The notes under the pieces: model-generated
Databases searched by the model: none
What the model was told of the DNA's origin: nothing
The model's input: only the letters and a program-made list of their open reading frames with translations
Made by a program: the position numbers and the translations under genes
Source: Orientallactaga sibirica
Taxonomy: Eukaryota > Chordata > Mammalia > Rodentia > Dipodidae
Direction: 5' to 3'
DNA length: 64,000 bases
NCBI GenBank assembly: GCA_036365145.1
Contig: JAEOAD010002183.1
Location: forward strand, 310,001 to 374,000
Shown: piece by piece, positions 10,608-22,139 of the stretch
How the letters are laid out: each line of letters opens with the position of its first letter
Position numbering within the stretch: position 1 is the first letter of the stretch

Positions 10608-12380
10608 CATATTAGAAAAACTCTTTCAGAATCCTACCAAATTCCTTTTGCAAAGCAAGCATCACCTTGATACCAAAACAAAGATAGAACAAAAAAATTA
10701 TAGAACAATCTCCCTCATGAACATGGATGCAAAAATTCTCAATAAAATATTGGCAAATAAAATGAAGAATATATCAGAAAGATCATTCACCCTGACCAAG
10801 TAGGCTTTAAACTAGAGATGCGGGGATGATTAAACCTATACAAATTGATAAATGTAATATATTATATAAATTGACTAAAGGACAAACATCACATAATCAT
10901 CTCATTAGATGCAGAAAAAGCATTGACAAAATGCACCATCCCTTCATGATAAAAGCCCTACAGAGACTGGGAATAAAAGGAACATATCTCAAAATAATAA
11001 AGGCTATGTATGACAAATCTACAGCCAACATAATACTAAATGGAGAAAAACTTGAAGCTTTTCCACTAAAATCAGGAACAAGACAAGGGTGTCCACTGTC
11101 CCCACTTTTATTTAATATAGTACTGGAAGTCTTCTCCATAGCAATTAGGCAAGAGACACACATAAAAGGTATACAAATTGGAAAGGAAGATATCAACTTG
11201 TAAGTATTTGCAGATATGATTCTATACATAAAGGACCCTAAAGACTCTACCAGAAAACTGTTAAAGCTGATAAACACCTATAGCCATATAGCAGGATACA
11301 AAATAAACACACAGAAATCAGTAGCCTTCCTATATGCTAACAACAAACACACAAAAGGATGAAATCAGAATCACTCCCATTCACAATTGCATCAAAATAA
11401 AAAAAGTACCTTGGAATAAACCTAACCAAGGAAGTGAAGGATCTCTACAATGAAAACTTTAAAACACTCAAGTGAGACATTGCAGAAGACACTAGGAAAT
11501 GGAAAGACATCCCATGTTCTTGGATTGGAAAAATCAACATTGTGAAAATGGCAATCCTACCACAAGCAATCTACACATTTAATGAAATCCCCGTCAAAAT
11601 TCCAGTGGCATTCTTCACAGGAAAAGAAAAAATAATACAAAAATTCATTTGGAACCACAAAAGACCTTGACTATCTAAAACAATTTTAAGCAACAAAAAT
11701 AAGGCTAGTGGTATCACCATACCTGATTTTAATCTATATGATAGAGCCGTAGTAACAAAAACAGCATGGTACTGGCACAAAAACAGACATGTAGATCAAT
11801 AGAACAGAATAGAGGACCCAGATGTAAGTCAAGGTAGCTACAGCCACCTGATCTTTGACAAAAATGTAAAAAGACAGCCTCTTCAGCAAGTGGTGCTGGA
11901 AAAACTGGAGATATATCTGTAGAAGGATGAAAATAGATCCTTCTCTCTCTCCATGCACAAGAATTAAGTCCAAATGGATCATAGACCTTAATATTAGACC
12001 CAAAACTCTGAAACTGCTGGAGGAAAAAGGGTAAACCCTTCAACATATTGGTCTTGGCAAAGACTTTCTGAATATAACCCCAATTGCTCAGGAAATAAAA
12101 CCACAGATCAACTGCTGGGACCTCATGAAATTATAAAGCTTTTGTACAGCTAAGGACACTGTGAATAGAGCAAAGAGGCAACCTACAGAATAGGAGAAAA
12201 TCTTTGCCAGCTATACATCTGACAGAGGATTAATATCCAGAATATACAAAGAATTCAAAAAACTAAATAATAAGAAATCAAACAACCTAATTCAAAAATG
12301 GGCTATGGAACTAAATAGAGAATTCTCAAAAGAAGAAATATAGATGGCATATAAACGTCTAAAAAAAGTTCTACATTCCT
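10608..12380 (+). mobile_element. L1 ORF2 remnant, sense (left arm of an internally inverted L1)
   Basis: Covers reverse transcriptase through the C-terminal part of ORF2. The longest open piece is 10826-11203, with the RT motif [16 protein letters not shown]. Directly after it a stop at 11201-11203 precedes VFADMILY; the usual FADD has lost one Asp codon, so the RT active site is broken. Further stops and frameshifts follow. The match ends at TTCTACATTCCT (12380) and continues, inverted, at about 14140 on the minus strand. Confidence 0.93.
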
Positions 12381-12406
12381 AGGTACTATGTAGAAAAGCC
12401 TTCAAT
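12379..12406 (-). other. Short templated insertion at the L1 inversion breakpoint
   Basis: The 19 bases at 12379-12397 (CTAGGTACTATGTAGAAAA) are the exact reverse complement of 14546-14564, which is non-L1 flanking sequence beyond the L1 poly(A). Similarity continues to about 28 bp with two mismatches. This is not part of any L1 copy in the window. Confidence 0.8.
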
Positions 12407-12407
12407 C

Positions 12408-14150
12408 CCTCCCCCTCTCAATCGGTCTCTCTTTTATTTTGATGTCATCATCTTTTCCTCCTATAATGAGGGTCCTGTGTAGGAAGTTTCAGGCACTGTG
12501 AGGTCATAGATATCCAGGCCATTTTGTGTCTGGAGGAGCACATTGTAAGGAGTCCTACTCTGCCTTTGGCTTTTACATTCTTTCTGCCCCTCTTCCACAA
12601 TGGACTATGAGCCTTGAAAAGTGTGTTTGAGATGTTTCAGTGCTGAGCACTTCTCTGTCCCTTCTCAGCACCATGGTGCCTTCTGAGTCATCCCAAGGTT
12701 GTCACCATCTGAAAAGAGAAGCTTCTCTAACCAAAAGTGAGAGTAGCATTAATATACGGGTGAGGACATTAGGAGAAGTGCTTACTAGGCAGTTTGGTGA
12801 GCATAGTATATACATTTAGCATGACACCAGCAGATGCTACACCCCTAGGGCTCATGACTATCCCTGTTATAGGTTTTCAGTATTAGGGATGTAATTCCTC
12901 CCATGGAATGGGCCTCCAGTCCAATTAGGGAACAGTTGGTTTCCCCTAACAACAGACATGTCTCTATTGCACCCATTGGCTCATTTGTCCTAGCTGGCCA
13001 AATTTAAGGCTTGCAGTGTCCACTGTTGAGTTCACTGGTGATTTTTCTCTCTCCCATTAAACTGCATGCAGCATAGCTTTTTCCAGCTTTCTGTCAGCTG
13101 GTCTACATGGAGGAGGTTTTCAGCTCTGCTCCAACAACATTTCTCAGTGACCCTGTAGCCCAAGTATGTGGAGTCTTTAGCAATAGGGTCTTACCATCTA
13201 TTCCTGGTGGGAAACCAAGAGCCTCAGCAATGGCCTGCAATGTTTGGGGGATATCAGTAACCTCCCTGGCCAACAACTCACTGGAAGGAATCCCATCCTT
13301 GGCACTGAAAAATTTCAAGTAATAATCTATGGTTTCTGAGTATTCCATTGTCCAAAAAAGTAGGCTTATTTATATTTATATCCTGTTAAATTTTGATTAG
13401 CCCTCCCTTCACCTTTCCTTTACTCAATCTCTTCCCCTGACCTCACTTAGGCCTTTTCACTCCCATTAATCTGTTCTTCTACCTACATATATACAATACC
13501 ATCCTGTTAAGTTCCCCCTCCCTCCCTTTCTATTACCTTTATATCCCTTTTCTAGATTACTGGCCTCTGCTACTGAGTTTATTCCTACTCACATAGAAGT
13601 CCAATCATTTGTAGCTAGGATCCACATATGAGAGAGAACATGTGACTGTGACATTTGGCTTTCTGGATCTGGGTTATCTCACTAAGTATAATCTTTTCCA
13701 GATCTATTCATTTTCCTGAAAATTTCATGATTTCATTTTTCTTTACTACTGAGTAGAACTCCATTGTATAATTGTATAAATGTGCCACATCTTCATTATC
13801 CACTCATCAATTGAGAGACATCTAGGTTGGTTCCATTTCCTAGTTATTGTGAATAGAGAGGCAATAAACATGGTTGAACAAGTATCTCTAAGGTAGTGAG
13901 ACAAGTCCTTAGGATATATGCCTAGGAGTGGTATAGCTCGGTCATATGGTAAATCTATTTTTAGCTGTCTCAGGATCTCCACCCTGATTTCCACAATGGC
14001 TAGACCAGATTGCATTCCCACTAACCATGTAGAAGGGTTCTACTTTTTCCACATCCTCACCATCATTTATGGTCATTTGTTTTCATGATGGTAGCCAATC
14101 TGACATCAGTGATATGGAATCTCAACCTAGTTTTAATCTGCATTTCATTT
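12408..14150 (-). mobile_element. Inverted middle segment of the L1 (ORF2 end and 3'UTR)
   Basis: Read on the minus strand from 14150 down to 12408, it runs from the ORF2 end (near 14140, GAAATGCAGATTAAAACT) through the C-terminal coding remnant (13650-14020) and 3'UTR (12420-13640). It begins about 10 bp after the point where the sense arm stops at 12380. It ends at the 3'UTR position where the sense right arm begins, with a 39-bp overlap. Confidence 0.88.
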
Positions 14151-14151
14151 T

Positions 14152-14315
14152 TGATGACATCAAAATAAAAGAGAGACTGATTGAGAGGGGAAGGAAATAT
14201 GACAGAGAGTGGAGTTTCAATGGGGAAAGTGGGGGGAGGGAGGGAATTACCATGGGTTATTGTCTACAATTATGGAAGTTGTCAATAAAAATAAGTTAAA
14301 AAATAAAAAAGAAAG
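14152..14315 (+). mobile_element. L1 3' terminus, sense (right arm of the internally inverted L1)
   Basis: Starts TGATGACATCAAAATAAAAG, shared as an inverted repeat with 12412-12450 (39 bp, one mismatch). It then has the G-rich 3'UTR end, CATGGGTTATTGTCTACAAT, TGTCAATAAAAATAAG and an A-rich tail. Confidence 0.88.
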
Positions 14316-15240
14316 CCTCCTTCAAATATAAAATTGCTATTAGACAAGTTTCAAGATTAAAAAAAATGCATATTTCTAGCAAGCTCCACCTGTGGACCAA
14401 AGCAACGTTGTGAGTACAAAGGACATAAGTGCCACACACCCTCTTATAATCCACCAAGTGGATACATCACCTCTGTATTATTTTTATTAAGATGCACGAC
14501 TTAATCTAATCACAAGAAAACAAGAGACAAATCCAAATTAAAGGTTTTTCTACATAGTACCTAGCCAATATCTGCTGAAAATGTTCAGGTATTGAAAACG
14601 AGGACAAAATGAGGCATGCCACAGATTACAGGAAACTAAGGAATTATGACAGCTAGGTGCTTATGTGATCCAAAAACAGAAGAAAAAGAGGGTCTTGGAG
14701 AGAAAATGGCAAAATTTGAATGCCTGAAAGTTTCTAGTATTATTCCAATGCTAATTTCTTGCTTTTGATAATTGCACTGTAATTACATAAGATGTTTAAT
14801 TAGCTTAGCTGAAGGTGTTAATGGCAAGTATACTATTCTTATAACTTTTCTGTAGGGTGAAAAAATACTTCACCTCGCTTCAATTCGTTACCCAAACCTT
14901 AACTAAGTCTTGAGAAAGCACTTCCCTGGAGCCCTCTAAGTGGAGCTATTTCATTTGTCATGTATATGGCCTTCAGTGCCTGTAGGTGGAACCTGCATGC
15001 TCTTTGCTTCTTGTACTACTTACAAAAATATCCACTTCTGAGAGCTTATGCCATCAGAATATAGGATCCTACTTGCCTATCAGCCTTCTAGTCAACCACC
15101 TTTCATTTGTTTAAGACTTCCTCCTTCCTCCCTATGACAACTACTGTCATCAACACAGATGTCCCACATACCTTCCCATCTCCCACCCGAGCTGTTTCTT
15201 CATTTTCTCATCTCCAGTAGACTTTCTCCGCTGCATCTCA
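14316..15240. other. Unique sequence, no gene seen
   Basis: About 920 bp without a recognisable repeat. It holds the 14537-14564 segment that is copied in reverse at 12379-12406. Confidence 0.5.
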
Positions 15241-15249
15241 GCCACACAC

Positions 15250-15475
15250 TTAGTGTGTGTTAGTCAGGTTTCTTTTTCCCGAGAAAGTCAACATAAGGGA
15301 GGAAAGATTTATTCTGGCTTCTGTTTCAGAGGTTTCTATCCCTAGCCACCTGGATCCCTCACAAGCAAACAGGACACTGTGGTGGGAAAGGCATGGCATA
15401 ACTGGCAGAACAAAACTAAACTTACCTAAACCAAAGAATGAGAAGAAGGAGAAGGAGCAGCAGCTGCTGCTGCTT
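15250..15475 (-). mobile_element. Interspersed LTR-like repeat, antisense
   Basis: GTTAGTCAGGTTTCTTTTTC, GAGGAAAGATTTATTCTGGC and the TCAGAGGTTTCTATCCCTAG stretch are the reverse of the repeat family also seen at 41545-42262 and 54718-55090. A CAG/CTG-rich patch (15460-15475) precedes the next B1. Confidence 0.5.
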
Positions 15476-15630
15476 AGTCGGTGTGGTGGCGCACACTTTT
15501 AATCTCAGCACTTAGGAGGCAGAGGTAGGAGGATCGCTGTGAGTTCAAGGCCACCTTGAGACTACATAGTGAATTCCAGGTCAGTCTAGGCTACAGTGAT
15601 ACCCTACTTTGAAAAACAAAAACAAAACAA
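15476..15630 (+). mobile_element. B1 SINE
   Basis: GTCGGTGTGGTGGCGCACAC start and TGAGACTACATAGTGAATTC signature. The tail AAAAACAAAAACAAAACAAA leads directly into a tRNA-SINE. Confidence 0.93.
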
Positions 15631-15632
15631 AG

Positions 15633-15835
15633 GGTGCTGGAGGGATGGCTTAGCGGTTAAGGCATTTGCCTGCAAAGTCAAAGGACCCATGTTTGATTCC
15701 CCAGGACCCAAGTTAGCCAGATGCACAAGGGGGCGCATATGCCTGGAGTTTGTTTGCAGTGGCTGGAGGCCCTGGCGTGCCCATTCTCTCTCTCTCTCTT
15801 TCTCTGTCAAATAAATAAATAAATAACAAAGGCAA
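15633..15835 (+). mobile_element. tRNA-derived SINE
   Basis: Near-consensus: GTGCTGGAGGGATGGCTTAG, GTTTGATTCCCCAGGACCC, GGGGGCGCATATGCCTGGAG, (TC)n and (AATA)n. The retained CpG suggests a fairly young copy. Confidence 0.95.
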
Positions 15836-15959
15836 AAAAAAAAACAAAACTGCTTACATTGTGGCTTCTGGGAATCATGACAGGGCCAGGAACAAGAAAG
15901 GCACATCCCCCAGTGACCACTCCCTTCAACTAGTTCCTACTTCCTAACTTTCTATGATA

Positions 15960-16170
15960 TTTTGTTGTTATTTATTTATTTGGAGATAGAGAAAAAAAGC
16001 AGAATATATATTGGTGAGAGAGAAAGAATGACACAACAGGGCTTCTAGCAAATCAACTCTAGACCCATCTGCCACCATGTGCATCTGGCTTATGTGGGTT
16101 CTGGGGAATTGAACCTGAGACCTTAGGCTTTGCAGGCAAGTGCTTTACCCACTAAGCTTTCTCTCCAGCT
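15960..16170 (-). mobile_element. tRNA-derived SINE, antisense
   Basis: Reversed (AATA)n tail at 15968, GA-rich tract, then CATCTGGCTTATGTGGGTTC and GCTTTACCCACTAAGC, the reverse of the tRNA-like head. Confidence 0.92.
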
Positions 16171-16174
16171 CATA

Positions 16175-16995
16175 CTTCCTAACTTTCTATTACCTCCTAA
16201 TAGCCCATGAAATTATGACCCATCAATGGATTAATTCAGTGATGGAGATGAGAACCCTCATGATTGAATTGCTTTCCCAAAGCTACAGTTATAAGCATTG
16301 CCGCAGGGGCGCCAAGCCTTCATCACAAGAACACCTGATGGACACTTTAAATGTAAACCACAACATAGTGTTATAAGCTAAATATTATTGCCCTTGACAA
16401 GTGTCCTCTTTCAAACTACCAAACAGCAAATCTAACTATTGAAGACAATTTCTGTTGTGGGTTGTTCTTTCAAACACTCTCGCTACAATAATTTTTCAGT
16501 CTTTGGAGGGTCTCTAAACCATTGTCTACCCCCCTTTCTCGCCATGAGCTCTCATCTGTCTATACTTCTTGTAAAGTACAGACAGATGAGCCTTGCAATA
16601 GTTTTAACTTTCTTCCCTTTTTCTTTCCATCATGTTTGTCTGAAAAATGTTTCAGGTCCGCTGGATTCTCTAGGTCCATACGAAAAGCATTAAACCAAAC
16701 TTGAGGAAAGATACATATCAGGGACTTGGGGATAGGAGGTGTGAAGGGGAATGGAAAAATGTAGAACAGCTTCACGTGAAATTTATGAACTCTGGCTTCA
16801 CTCAATAATTCTATTCTGTTTCACTCATGAATTCCTGTCTTCAATATATTTATTCTACCCCACACCTTGCTCTCTCAGCTGACAATCTCCCCATACTTTC
16901 TTGAGAGTAGAAATATCATAAATATTTAATCTTCTCCAAAATTGAATCTTCAAGTCTCCCTGTATTTGTACCCCCATCTCCTTTAAATAAAGTCT
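16175..16995. other. Unique intronic sequence, no exon supported
   Basis: About 800 bp. It contains overlapping frames on both strands (16439-16805), but none has matched splice sites or similarity I recognise. Confidence 0.4.
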
Positions 16996-16999
16996 TTAT

Positions 17000-17090
17000 T
17001 GGTTTGGGGATGTAGCTCAGTGGTATCGTGCTTGCATCACATGCACAAGGCCATGGATTTAATCCTTAGAAATACAAATAGATATAAACA
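17000..17090 (+). mobile_element. ID SINE
   Basis: GGGGATGTAGCTCAGTGGTA, a CGTGCTTGCATCACATGCAC segment and AAGGCCATGGATTTAATCC match the rodent ID consensus, ultimately tRNA-Ala-like. Too diverged in the acceptor stem to be a tRNA gene. Confidence 0.85.
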
Positions 17091-17149
17091 TGTATAGATC
17101 AATATTAATATATATGTTAGAGAGTAATAAAAATTCTGTTTCTTTCTTT

Positions 17150-17327
17150 CCTTTTTTTTTTTTTTTTTTGTTGTTGTTGTTTTGTTTTTTGAGGTAAAGT
17201 TTCACTCTAGCTCAGGCTGACCTGGAATTCACTTAGTCTCAGAGTGGCCTCGAACTCATGGTGATCCTCCTTCTACCTCTGCCTCCCGAGTGCTGGGATT
17301 AACGTCATACACCACCATGCCCATCTG
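17150..17327 (-). mobile_element. B1 SINE, antisense
   Basis: Long T run, GAGGTAAAGTTTCACTCTAG, ACCTGGAATTCACTTAGTCTC, TGCTGGGATTAACGTCATAC. Flanked by CTGTTTCTTT direct repeats at about 17137 and 17325, a target site duplication. Confidence 0.95.
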
Positions 17328-17404
17328 TTTCTTTTTGATCAGTGGTTAATCCCTTGATTATATATGTTCAGTAATCTGTCTATACATAGCTTCTTAGAGA
17401 TTCT

Positions 17405-18600
17405 TTTGATTTTTAAACTTTCTTATTGACAACTGTCATAAATATAAACAATGTGAAATGATCATAATCCCCTCCCACCACCCTTCTTTCCCCCCTCCCA
17501 AACCCACCCTCCACCAAATCCCTTCTTTTTTCCCAGTTAGTCCCTCTTCTATTTTGATATTATAATTTTCTTTCCTATTATGCAGGTCTTGTGTAGATAG
17601 TATCAGCCACTGTGAGGTCATGAATATCAAGGCCACTTTGTGTCTGGAAGACAGTACTGTAAGCACTCCTCCCCTTCCTATGGTTCTAACATTCTTTTGC
17701 CACTTCTTCCACGATGGTCCCTGAGCCTTGGAGGGTGTGGTAGAAATGTCTCACTTAGTGCTGAACACTCCACTGTTACTTCTGCACAGCATTGTGGTGA
17801 GTTGTGGGATACCCCAGTGGTCACTGCCATCTGAAAAGAGAAGCTTCTCTAACCAAACATGAGAGTAGCATTAACATATGGGCATAAACATAAGTATTTA
17901 GAGGGTAGTTTGGTGGGCATAATCTATCCATTTAGCAAGACAACAATAGCAGTTTCCCTTCTAGGGCTTATGACCTCCCCAGCTATAGGCTTTTGATTAG
18001 GTTTTCATTTCCAGGGAGGAATTCCCTCTCGAGGAGTGGGCCACAAGTCCCATCAGAGAGTAGTTGGTTTCCCCCATAACAGACATGTCACCATTGAAAC
18101 TGGCCTGGTTAGCCAGCTACAAAGTTGGTAGGGTCCACTAGTTAAGACCATTGATGAAATTTCTCCACAAACAGGCTGCATAGGTATTTCTAGTACACTG
18201 ATAGCTAGTCAACAGGGAGGAAGCATCCACTTCAGCTCCAGCTTGATTTCTCAGTCACCTACAGCCCAAGTGTATGAATTCTTCAGCAATAGGTCTTGCC
18301 ACCTACTTTTGGTGGACAATCAAGAGCCTCAGCAATAGCCTGTAAAGTTCTGGAGGCATCAGGGGCCTCCCAGGCCAACAATTCATTGGAAGTATACCTC
18401 CCTTGGCACTGATTTTTTTTTTTTCTAATAGCAAGCACAGCATTGTCTACCTCCACAAATACTTCTGCCCAAACTTTCTCTTTTCTAACATATATATTAT
18501 TAGCTAGTTAAGAAGGTTTCCATATGGCTTATTCATAAATCTTAAAATTTGATTAACCTTCCTCCCTCCTCTTCCTCTCCTCCATTCCTTCCCCTTACCC
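17405..18600 (-). mobile_element. L1 3'UTR, antisense
   Basis: Starts with the reversed terminus (TTATTGACAACTGTCATAA) and continues through GTCCCTCTTCTATTTTGATA, CACTGTGAGGTCATGAATAT and the paired AGCAATAGGTCTTGCCACC region. Homologous to 12408-13640. Confidence 0.88.
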
Positions 18601-19244
18601 CTCACCCCAGTATTCTACTCATCTACTTACATATAAACTATACCTTCTCCTCAAGCCCTCCCCTCCCTTCCCTCCTCTATGGTCCCTTTATATCTTTCTG
18701 GTCTCTACTACTGACTTTTATTATAACTTACATGCAAGTCTAAATATTTGAAGCTAGGATCCACATATGAGAGAGAACAAGTGGCATTTGATTTTCTGAC
18801 TCTGGGTTACTTCACTTAATATATTTTTTTGAGATCCATCCATTCCCCTGTAAATTTCATTTTTATTTTTACAGATGAATAAAACTCCATTTTGTAAGTA
18901 TATCACATCTTCCTTATCCGTTCACTGAAGGGCATGTAGGCTGGTTCCATTTCATAGCTATTGTGAATAGAGCAGTAATAAACATGGTTGAGCAAGTGTT
19001 TCTATAGTAATGAGTAGAGTCCCTATGATACATGCCAAGAAGTGGTATAGATGGGTTCATATGGTAAATCTATTTTTTGGATGTCAGGAACCTTCACACC
19101 AATTTCCACATTGGCTGTACCAGTTTACATTCCCACCAAAAATGAAGAAGGGTTCCTCTTTCCCCATGCCCTCATCTGCATTTATTGTCATTTGATTTCT
19201 TGATGATAACCATTCTGACACAGGACTGAGATGCAATCTCTAGG

Positions 19245-19495
19245 TAGGTTTTTTTTTTTTTTTTAATGTTTTTTATTTTAGAGAGAGAGAGACAGAGAGA
19301 CAGAGAATTGGTGTGCCGGGGTCTCAGCCACTGCAATCGAACTCCAAATGCTTATGCTACCTAGTAGGCATGTGTGACCTTACACTTGCCTCACCTTTGT
19401 GCATCTGGCTTATGTAGGATCTGGAGGGTCAAACATAGGTCTTTAGGCTTCGCAGACAAGTGCCTTAAGTGCTAAGCCATCTCTTCAGACCTATT
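19245..19495 (-). mobile_element. tRNA-derived SINE, antisense, inside L1
   Basis: T-rich reversed tail, GA-rich tract, CATCTGGCTTATGTAGGATC and GTGCTAAGCCATCTCTTCAG. An extra stretch (about 19325-19385) is inserted relative to other copies. Confidence 0.9.
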
Positions 19496-19596
19496 TCTTC
19501 TTTTGAGAACACTCTATTCTATTCTATCTATCATTTTTGATTGGGTTATTTGATTTCTGATTATTTAGTTTTTTGAGTTCTTTATAAATCCTAGAT

Positions 19597-19848
19597 ATGG
19601 GCTGGAGAGATGAGTTAGCAGTTAAGTGCTTGCCTGTGAAGCCTAAGGACCCCAGTTTGGGGCTCAATTCCCCAGTATCCTCGTAAGCCAGTTGCACAAT
19701 ATGGCACATGCATCTGGAGTTCATTTGCAGTGGCTGGGAGGCCCTGGTGCACACATTCTGTCTTTCTCTGCCTCTTTCTCTGTCTGTCTGTTGCAAATAA
19801 ATAAATAAAAATAAACAAAAATTTAAAAATAAATAAATAAATCCTAGA
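19597..19848 (+). mobile_element. tRNA-derived SINE inside L1
   Basis: GGGCTGGAGAGATGAGTTAG start, B-box region GGGGCTCAATTCCCCAGTAT, and a tail of AAATAAATAAATAAAAATAA. Followed by ATCCTAGATATTAATCATC; the preceding AAATCCTAGATATGGGCTGG shows the target duplication ATCCTAGATAT. Confidence 0.95.
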
Positions 19849-20590
19849 TATTAATCATCTGTCAGCGGTATAGGTGGTAAAGATTTTCTCACATTCTGTA
19901 GGCTGACTCATTGCTCTATTCACAGTTCCTTTGCTGTGCAAAAGCTCTTTAATTTCATGAGTTCCTAGTGTTTGATTAGTTGTCTTGCCTCCTGAGTGAC
20001 TGGGGTCCTACTCAGAAAGTCTTTGTCTATTACTGTATGTTGAACTGTTTCCCCTACTTTTTCTTGTAGCAGTTTCTCAGTTTCAGGTCTAATATTGAGG
20101 CATTTGACTTGATTCTCATTCATGGAGAGAAATAAAGATCTATTTTCATCTTCTCCATATAGAATCCAGTTTTTCCATCACCATGTGTTAAAAAAGCTAT
20201 CTTTTCTCCAATGAACATTTTTGGCATTTTTATCAGAAATCAGATGGTTGTAGCTTCCTGGATTTACATCTGGGTCCTTTATTCTGTTCCATTGATTTAC
20301 ATGTCTGTTTTGTTACTGTGGTTCTATAATATATCTTACAATCAGGTATGGTGATACTGCCAGCCTTATTGTTGCTCAGAATTGCTTTGGCTATTTGAGG
20401 TTTTTCTGTGCGTCCAAATGAATTTTAGGATCATTGTTCTATTTTGGTGAAGAATGCCATTGGAATTTTGATGTGGATGACATTAAATTCTTAGAATGCT
20501 TTTGGTAAGATAAACATTTGCACAATATTTATTCTTCCAACCCATGAACATGTGATATCTTTCCACTTACTAGTGTCTTCTTCAATATCT

Positions 20591-20928
20591 CCTCAGAGAT
20601 GATCTCTTCTGTCATTCCTTTTCTGACTGCCTCTCCCTCCTCTGCTGAACTTTTACCTGGATCGTGCCCTAATTGAAACCACCTCCAAATCTGACCTGGT
20701 CTACTACATAATGCTTTCAGTAACTTTTCCTTCCACTCTGACCTGCTTAAAACTATTCTCCATATAGCAACCTGAGTAGTTACTTCTTTAGAACAAAAAA
20801 AAATGTGATCATTTTCTTCTGGGGCTGGAATAAAATCTAACTTCTTTATGATCCATTGTTCTAAGTACTGCCCTTCTCATCAACCTCATAATTTCGTCTC
20901 CATTTTTCATTTCAGCCCTTATACACCA
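20591..20928 (+). mobile_element. L2 LINE remnant, first part
   Basis: Diverged CT-rich sequence consistent with the L2 3' region. Interrupted by an antisense B1; the better-matching end is at 21095-21490. Confidence 0.5.
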
Positions 20929-20934
20929 ATGGTT

Positions 20935-21090
20935 TTTGGGTGGGAGGGTTTCAAAGTAGGGTTTTCTCTAACCCTGGCTGACCTGGAATTCACTATGTAG
21001 TCGTAAAGTGGCCTCAAACTTATGGCAATCCTCTTACCTCTGCCTCTCAAGTGCTGGGATTAAAGGTGTGTCCCACCATGCCTGACTATA
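20935..21090 (-). mobile_element. B1 SINE, antisense, inside L2
   Basis: AGGGTTTTCTCTAACCCTGG, ACCTGGAATTCACTATGTAG, TGCTGGGATTAAAGGTGTG. Flanked by TATACACCAA at both sides, an intact target site duplication. Confidence 0.95.
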
Positions 21091-21094
21091 CACC

Positions 21095-21490
21095 AACTTC
21101 TTTTCAGGTTGCTGAAACCCTGCCTGCTATCCCTAAGCCAAAAACTTTCTTCTTTGGTTCTCAGAATGTATGGTCTTGCTTCTCTTACTGTCTTCAGTTC
21201 AGACGTCATCTTCTTGGTGAGTCAGGTCTTCCCTATCATGTTAGGAGATTTACCCTTTCCAACCCCACTACTCTCAATCATTCATTGTACCATCTCTACC
21301 ACTGTGCTCCTTTATAAGAATTATCACAACCCATGATCCAACCTAAATCCATTCTCAGATTATTTATCATCTCAATTTCCCCATTTGGTCATGGAGCCAT
21401 ATTTACTGTGTTCACAATATATGCTCAGAATTTTCTGCAGTGCTAGACACATGCCAGGTGCTCACTATTAAAATTAATAAATGAAAGATC
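21095..21490 (+). mobile_element. L2 LINE 3' end
   Basis: Contains an L2-like GTCATCTTCTTGGTGAGTCA...GGTCTTCCCTATC block and a terminal TGCTAGACACATGCCAGGTG, CTCACTATTAAAATTAATAA, resembling the L2 ending (GTGCTCAATAAAT). Predates the rodent radiation. Confidence 0.65.
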
Positions 21491-21499
21491 TTTCCTAAT

Positions 21500-22130
21500 G
21501 TTAGAGATAATATATCAATATATTCATATTCACAGTGAAAAAGTAAATTTTGTATTCATGTCTCTCTGAATATTTCCTCCCTTTTAACCAATTCAAATAC
21601 TTTCTCCTAGAGCTGGCTTGTTCTTATCATTGTGTAAGAATTCTTTGTGAATTAAAAACCTATGTATCCTAGGCAACTATTTTCTCTTAGGTTATCACTT
21701 ACTTCTAATTTTAATTTTGTTCATTATGTCTTCTATTATAAAGTTAAAATTTTTATGTACTTAAACATTTGTATTTGCTATTTCTGAGATATGCATATTA
21801 CTTAGAATACAGCTTCTACCCTAAATTTGTAAAAACCATCCTTCTAATTATATTTTAACAATTAGAAGGTGGTTCAATACAGCTTGTCAAATTTTCAATC
21901 TTTCTAATCCTTGTCTTTAAAGATACTTATATCCATAGCTAAAGTTCAGAATACTAACTTTACATATGGTCATGGATAGGATTATAGATTTCTGAAGCAT
22001 CCAAAAATCCATCAATTACAAAGCCAAGCACACTTTGCCATACCTGTCATAGTTTAAAAGTTCTTATTCTTTTGTCCCAAGATAATGATAGTTTGGGTTT
22101 CTATTTTTTCCCCATTGGTCACTTAAAGAT
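21500..22130 (-). mobile_element. Possible ancient L1 remnant, antisense
   Basis: GTAAGAATTCTTTGTGAATT, CCTAGGCAACTATTTTCTC and CTTCTATTATAAAGTTAAAA recall antisense ORF2 sequence of old L1s. Very diverged; the alternative is unique AT-rich sequence. Confidence 0.35.
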
Positions 22131-22139
22131 TATTTAAAC

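Larger units (their letters stand above)
18601..20590 (-). mobile_element. L1 ORF2 C-terminal half, antisense, split by two SINEs
   Basis: The minus strand reads the ORF2 end (18750-19230), then more upstream ORF2 (19850-20590). Signatures include TTGTGAATAGAGCAGTAATA, GTAAAGATTTTCTCACATTC and TTTGCTGTGCAAAAGCTC. Stop codons and small indels throughout; non-functional. Interrupted at 19245-19495 and 19597-19848. Confidence 0.9.

Noticed and set aside
10826..11203. 125-codon open frame as a host gene
   Set aside because: It is an L1 ORF2 reverse transcriptase fragment with stops on both sides.
12408..14315. Simple twin-priming (5' inversion) as the full explanation for the inverted L1
   Set aside because: It would leave unexplained why the sense arm to the left stops within about 10 bp of where the inverted segment starts, and why flanking DNA is copied at 12379-12406. 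It remains a possible alternative if the left arm is a separate element.
16560..16805. Minus-strand frame with a DLENPADLKHF-like stretch as an exon
   Set aside because: It has no acceptor/donor pair bounding the plausible part and does not match EPSTI1; likely chance.
17000..17090. tRNA gene
   Set aside because: The A/B-box-like sequence belongs to an ID SINE and does not fold into a complete cloverleaf.
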